NCBI GenBank assembly: GCA_016802295.1
Contig: JAESIW010000200.1
Location: 4,770,336-4,834,335, forward strand
Length of the DNA: 64,000 nt
Direction: 5' to 3'
Source of the DNA: Brachionus rotundiformis
Taxonomy: Eukaryota; Rotifera; Eurotatoria; Ploima; Brachionidae
This document shows, piece by piece, positions 62,787 through 64,000 of this stretch; positions within the stretch are counted from its first letter, which is position 1, and each line of letters starts with the position of its first letter. Position numbers and translations under genes: made by a program. Below the pieces are notes generated by a model that saw nothing but the letters and a program-made list of their open reading frames with translations, made no database searches and was not told the DNA's origin.

Positions 62787-64000
62787 ACTTAATCAAAACT
62801 TAGCGATTCAAAAAGACAACATAAAATTCTTTTTTATCAACGAAATATTTTAAACTCTATTTCTTTTCCTATCTTTACATAAACTTTCAGTTTAGTGCAA
62901 ATGAAAACATTTAAAAACTGTACAGTGATAAAAGCTTGTTTTCTTTTTTATATTGGACTATAACGGGTTAATTTTGTTTAGCTATTTTTTTTGAAGCATC
63001 TATTTTATAATTTTTTAAATTGAAATTTTAAGAAATGAGGATAAAAAAAGTTTCTTAACAAAATTACATGTATTATCATGTAAAATTGCTAGAAATATAA
63101 AAAAATATAGTTTTATATCAGCATTACATATTACGGAATATATAGACACTTCATAAATTTTTATGAAGATAGACATTCCTTCTAACAAATACTCAAAATC
63201 TAGATCAGCAAATACATGATTTTTCTAAAGTGTAAATATAATTTCAATTATAAGAATCTAAAATCAAAAATTGAAAAATAAAATAAAAATTGAAGAGTGC
63301 CTGGTAAAATTGTGATCAAAGCTTTTACTTGTAAACAATATTGCGACTTTAAACAGACTCTTCTTTAATAATTAAATTTAAAATTTTAATATTTTAAGAA
63401 GACATTTTTTTCATCTATTAGTTTTTTTTTTCACAAATCTATTTATTAACTCTAATGTTTTCATTTAAAAAAGAACAAAAAAGCCATTAGATACAAATAA
63501 ATTTCTCTCGTCGCAATTTAAACATGAGATAATTTCTTTATTTTTTGTTTTGTTTTGTTAATTTTTATTATAAAATTAAAAAGAATGAAATAATTTTTTT
63601 ATTCCCATTTTATTTTAAATTTAATATAAATTACATGTTGCCCCATAACGAATTCGAACCAAAATTTTTATAATATTTAACTTAAATGAATTTCAAAAAT
63701 ATATTATAATATACCAAATAATTCTCTTAGATTTATAAACTGAGCCCAGTTTGCAAAAGTTTCATTTTTAACTAACCAATTTAGTTGAAAATGATGGAAA
63801 TAAAGTCTTACATTCGAACAGAACCAAAAAATTTTCAAATATTTTTTCAATCTTTTCAAGATAAATATTTTATAAATAACTCAGTCGATTTGAATAAATA
63901 AAACCTATGTATACTTAAATGAAAATCTTTTTTAAACTCAAAATGATCACCTAATTATTACTCTTTTCAATTATGTGATGACGTTTTACAAAAATTTGAT
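62787..64000. other. 3' flank of NLK, no gene seen
   Basis: AT-rich. No long frames, no repeats recognised. Confidence 0.5.

Noticed and set aside
63640..63700. tRNA-like TTCGAATTC box on the minus strand
   Set aside because: No pairing T-stem, no A box upstream and no cloverleaf.
1..64000. CRISPR array, operon or bacterial features
   Set aside because: No regularly spaced repeats of that type, and the genes are intron-containing eukaryotic genes.

Overview
The window is eukaryotic nuclear DNA: it is very AT-rich (about three quarters A+T by eye), has many 44-58 nt GT-AG introns, and carries animal-type genes (a Nemo-like MAP kinase, a DDX23-type spliceosomal helicase, mitochondrial malate dehydrogenase, a SMYD protein, MAF1 and TGS1 remnants). 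Compact introns with Helitron, hAT, Tigger, Harbinger-like and CR1/Jockey-like elements suggest a small invertebrate. A monogonont rotifer is my best guess, but this is not proven. An assembly gap (27712-28422) breaks the window.

Region 1 (1-41.5 kb) is a transposon graveyard. A ~1 kb inverted repeat (1531-3095 and 7410-8384) brackets a two-exon EGF/methyltransferase membrane protein and a broken non-LTR retrotransposon. From 8385 to 27711 there is a ~400 bp-unit satellite array with insertions nested in it. The first is a 4.3 kb hAT element (8411-12691) with a perfect 8 bp target duplication. The second is a 13.2 kb Harbinger-like candidate (about 14025-27254) with related ends and TTA flanks. 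It holds a DDE/SWIM transposase, a double-homeodomain-like reading frame and two membrane-protein loci. Inside it lies a complete Tigger/pogo element (15723-20861, TA duplication). Inside the Tigger transposase gene lies a ~3.2 kb ambisense, parvovirus-like capsid plus SF3-helicase cassette. After the gap come a rearranged Helitron and remnants of TGS1, a DDE transposase, a TMBIM-like gene and a GPCR.

Region 2 (41.5-64 kb) is more genic. It has intact DDX23/PRP28-like (minus), a second hAT copy, a damaged MAF1 locus (minus), a small coiled-coil gene, a foldback MITE, an HExxH metallopeptidase-like gene and a SMYD SET/MYND gene (both minus), then MDH (plus) and NLK (plus). SMYD and MDH are head to head. 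NLK has a GAGA-rich upstream tract.

The strongest candidates for something new are the four-level nest (satellite, Harbinger-like, Tigger, ssDNA-virus cassette) and the gene-carrying Harbinger-like element. Several very small multi-exon genes were found by joining short introns in frame (26311-26968, 35155-35476, 45841-46148). All family names rest on motif recognition by eye; no database search was run.
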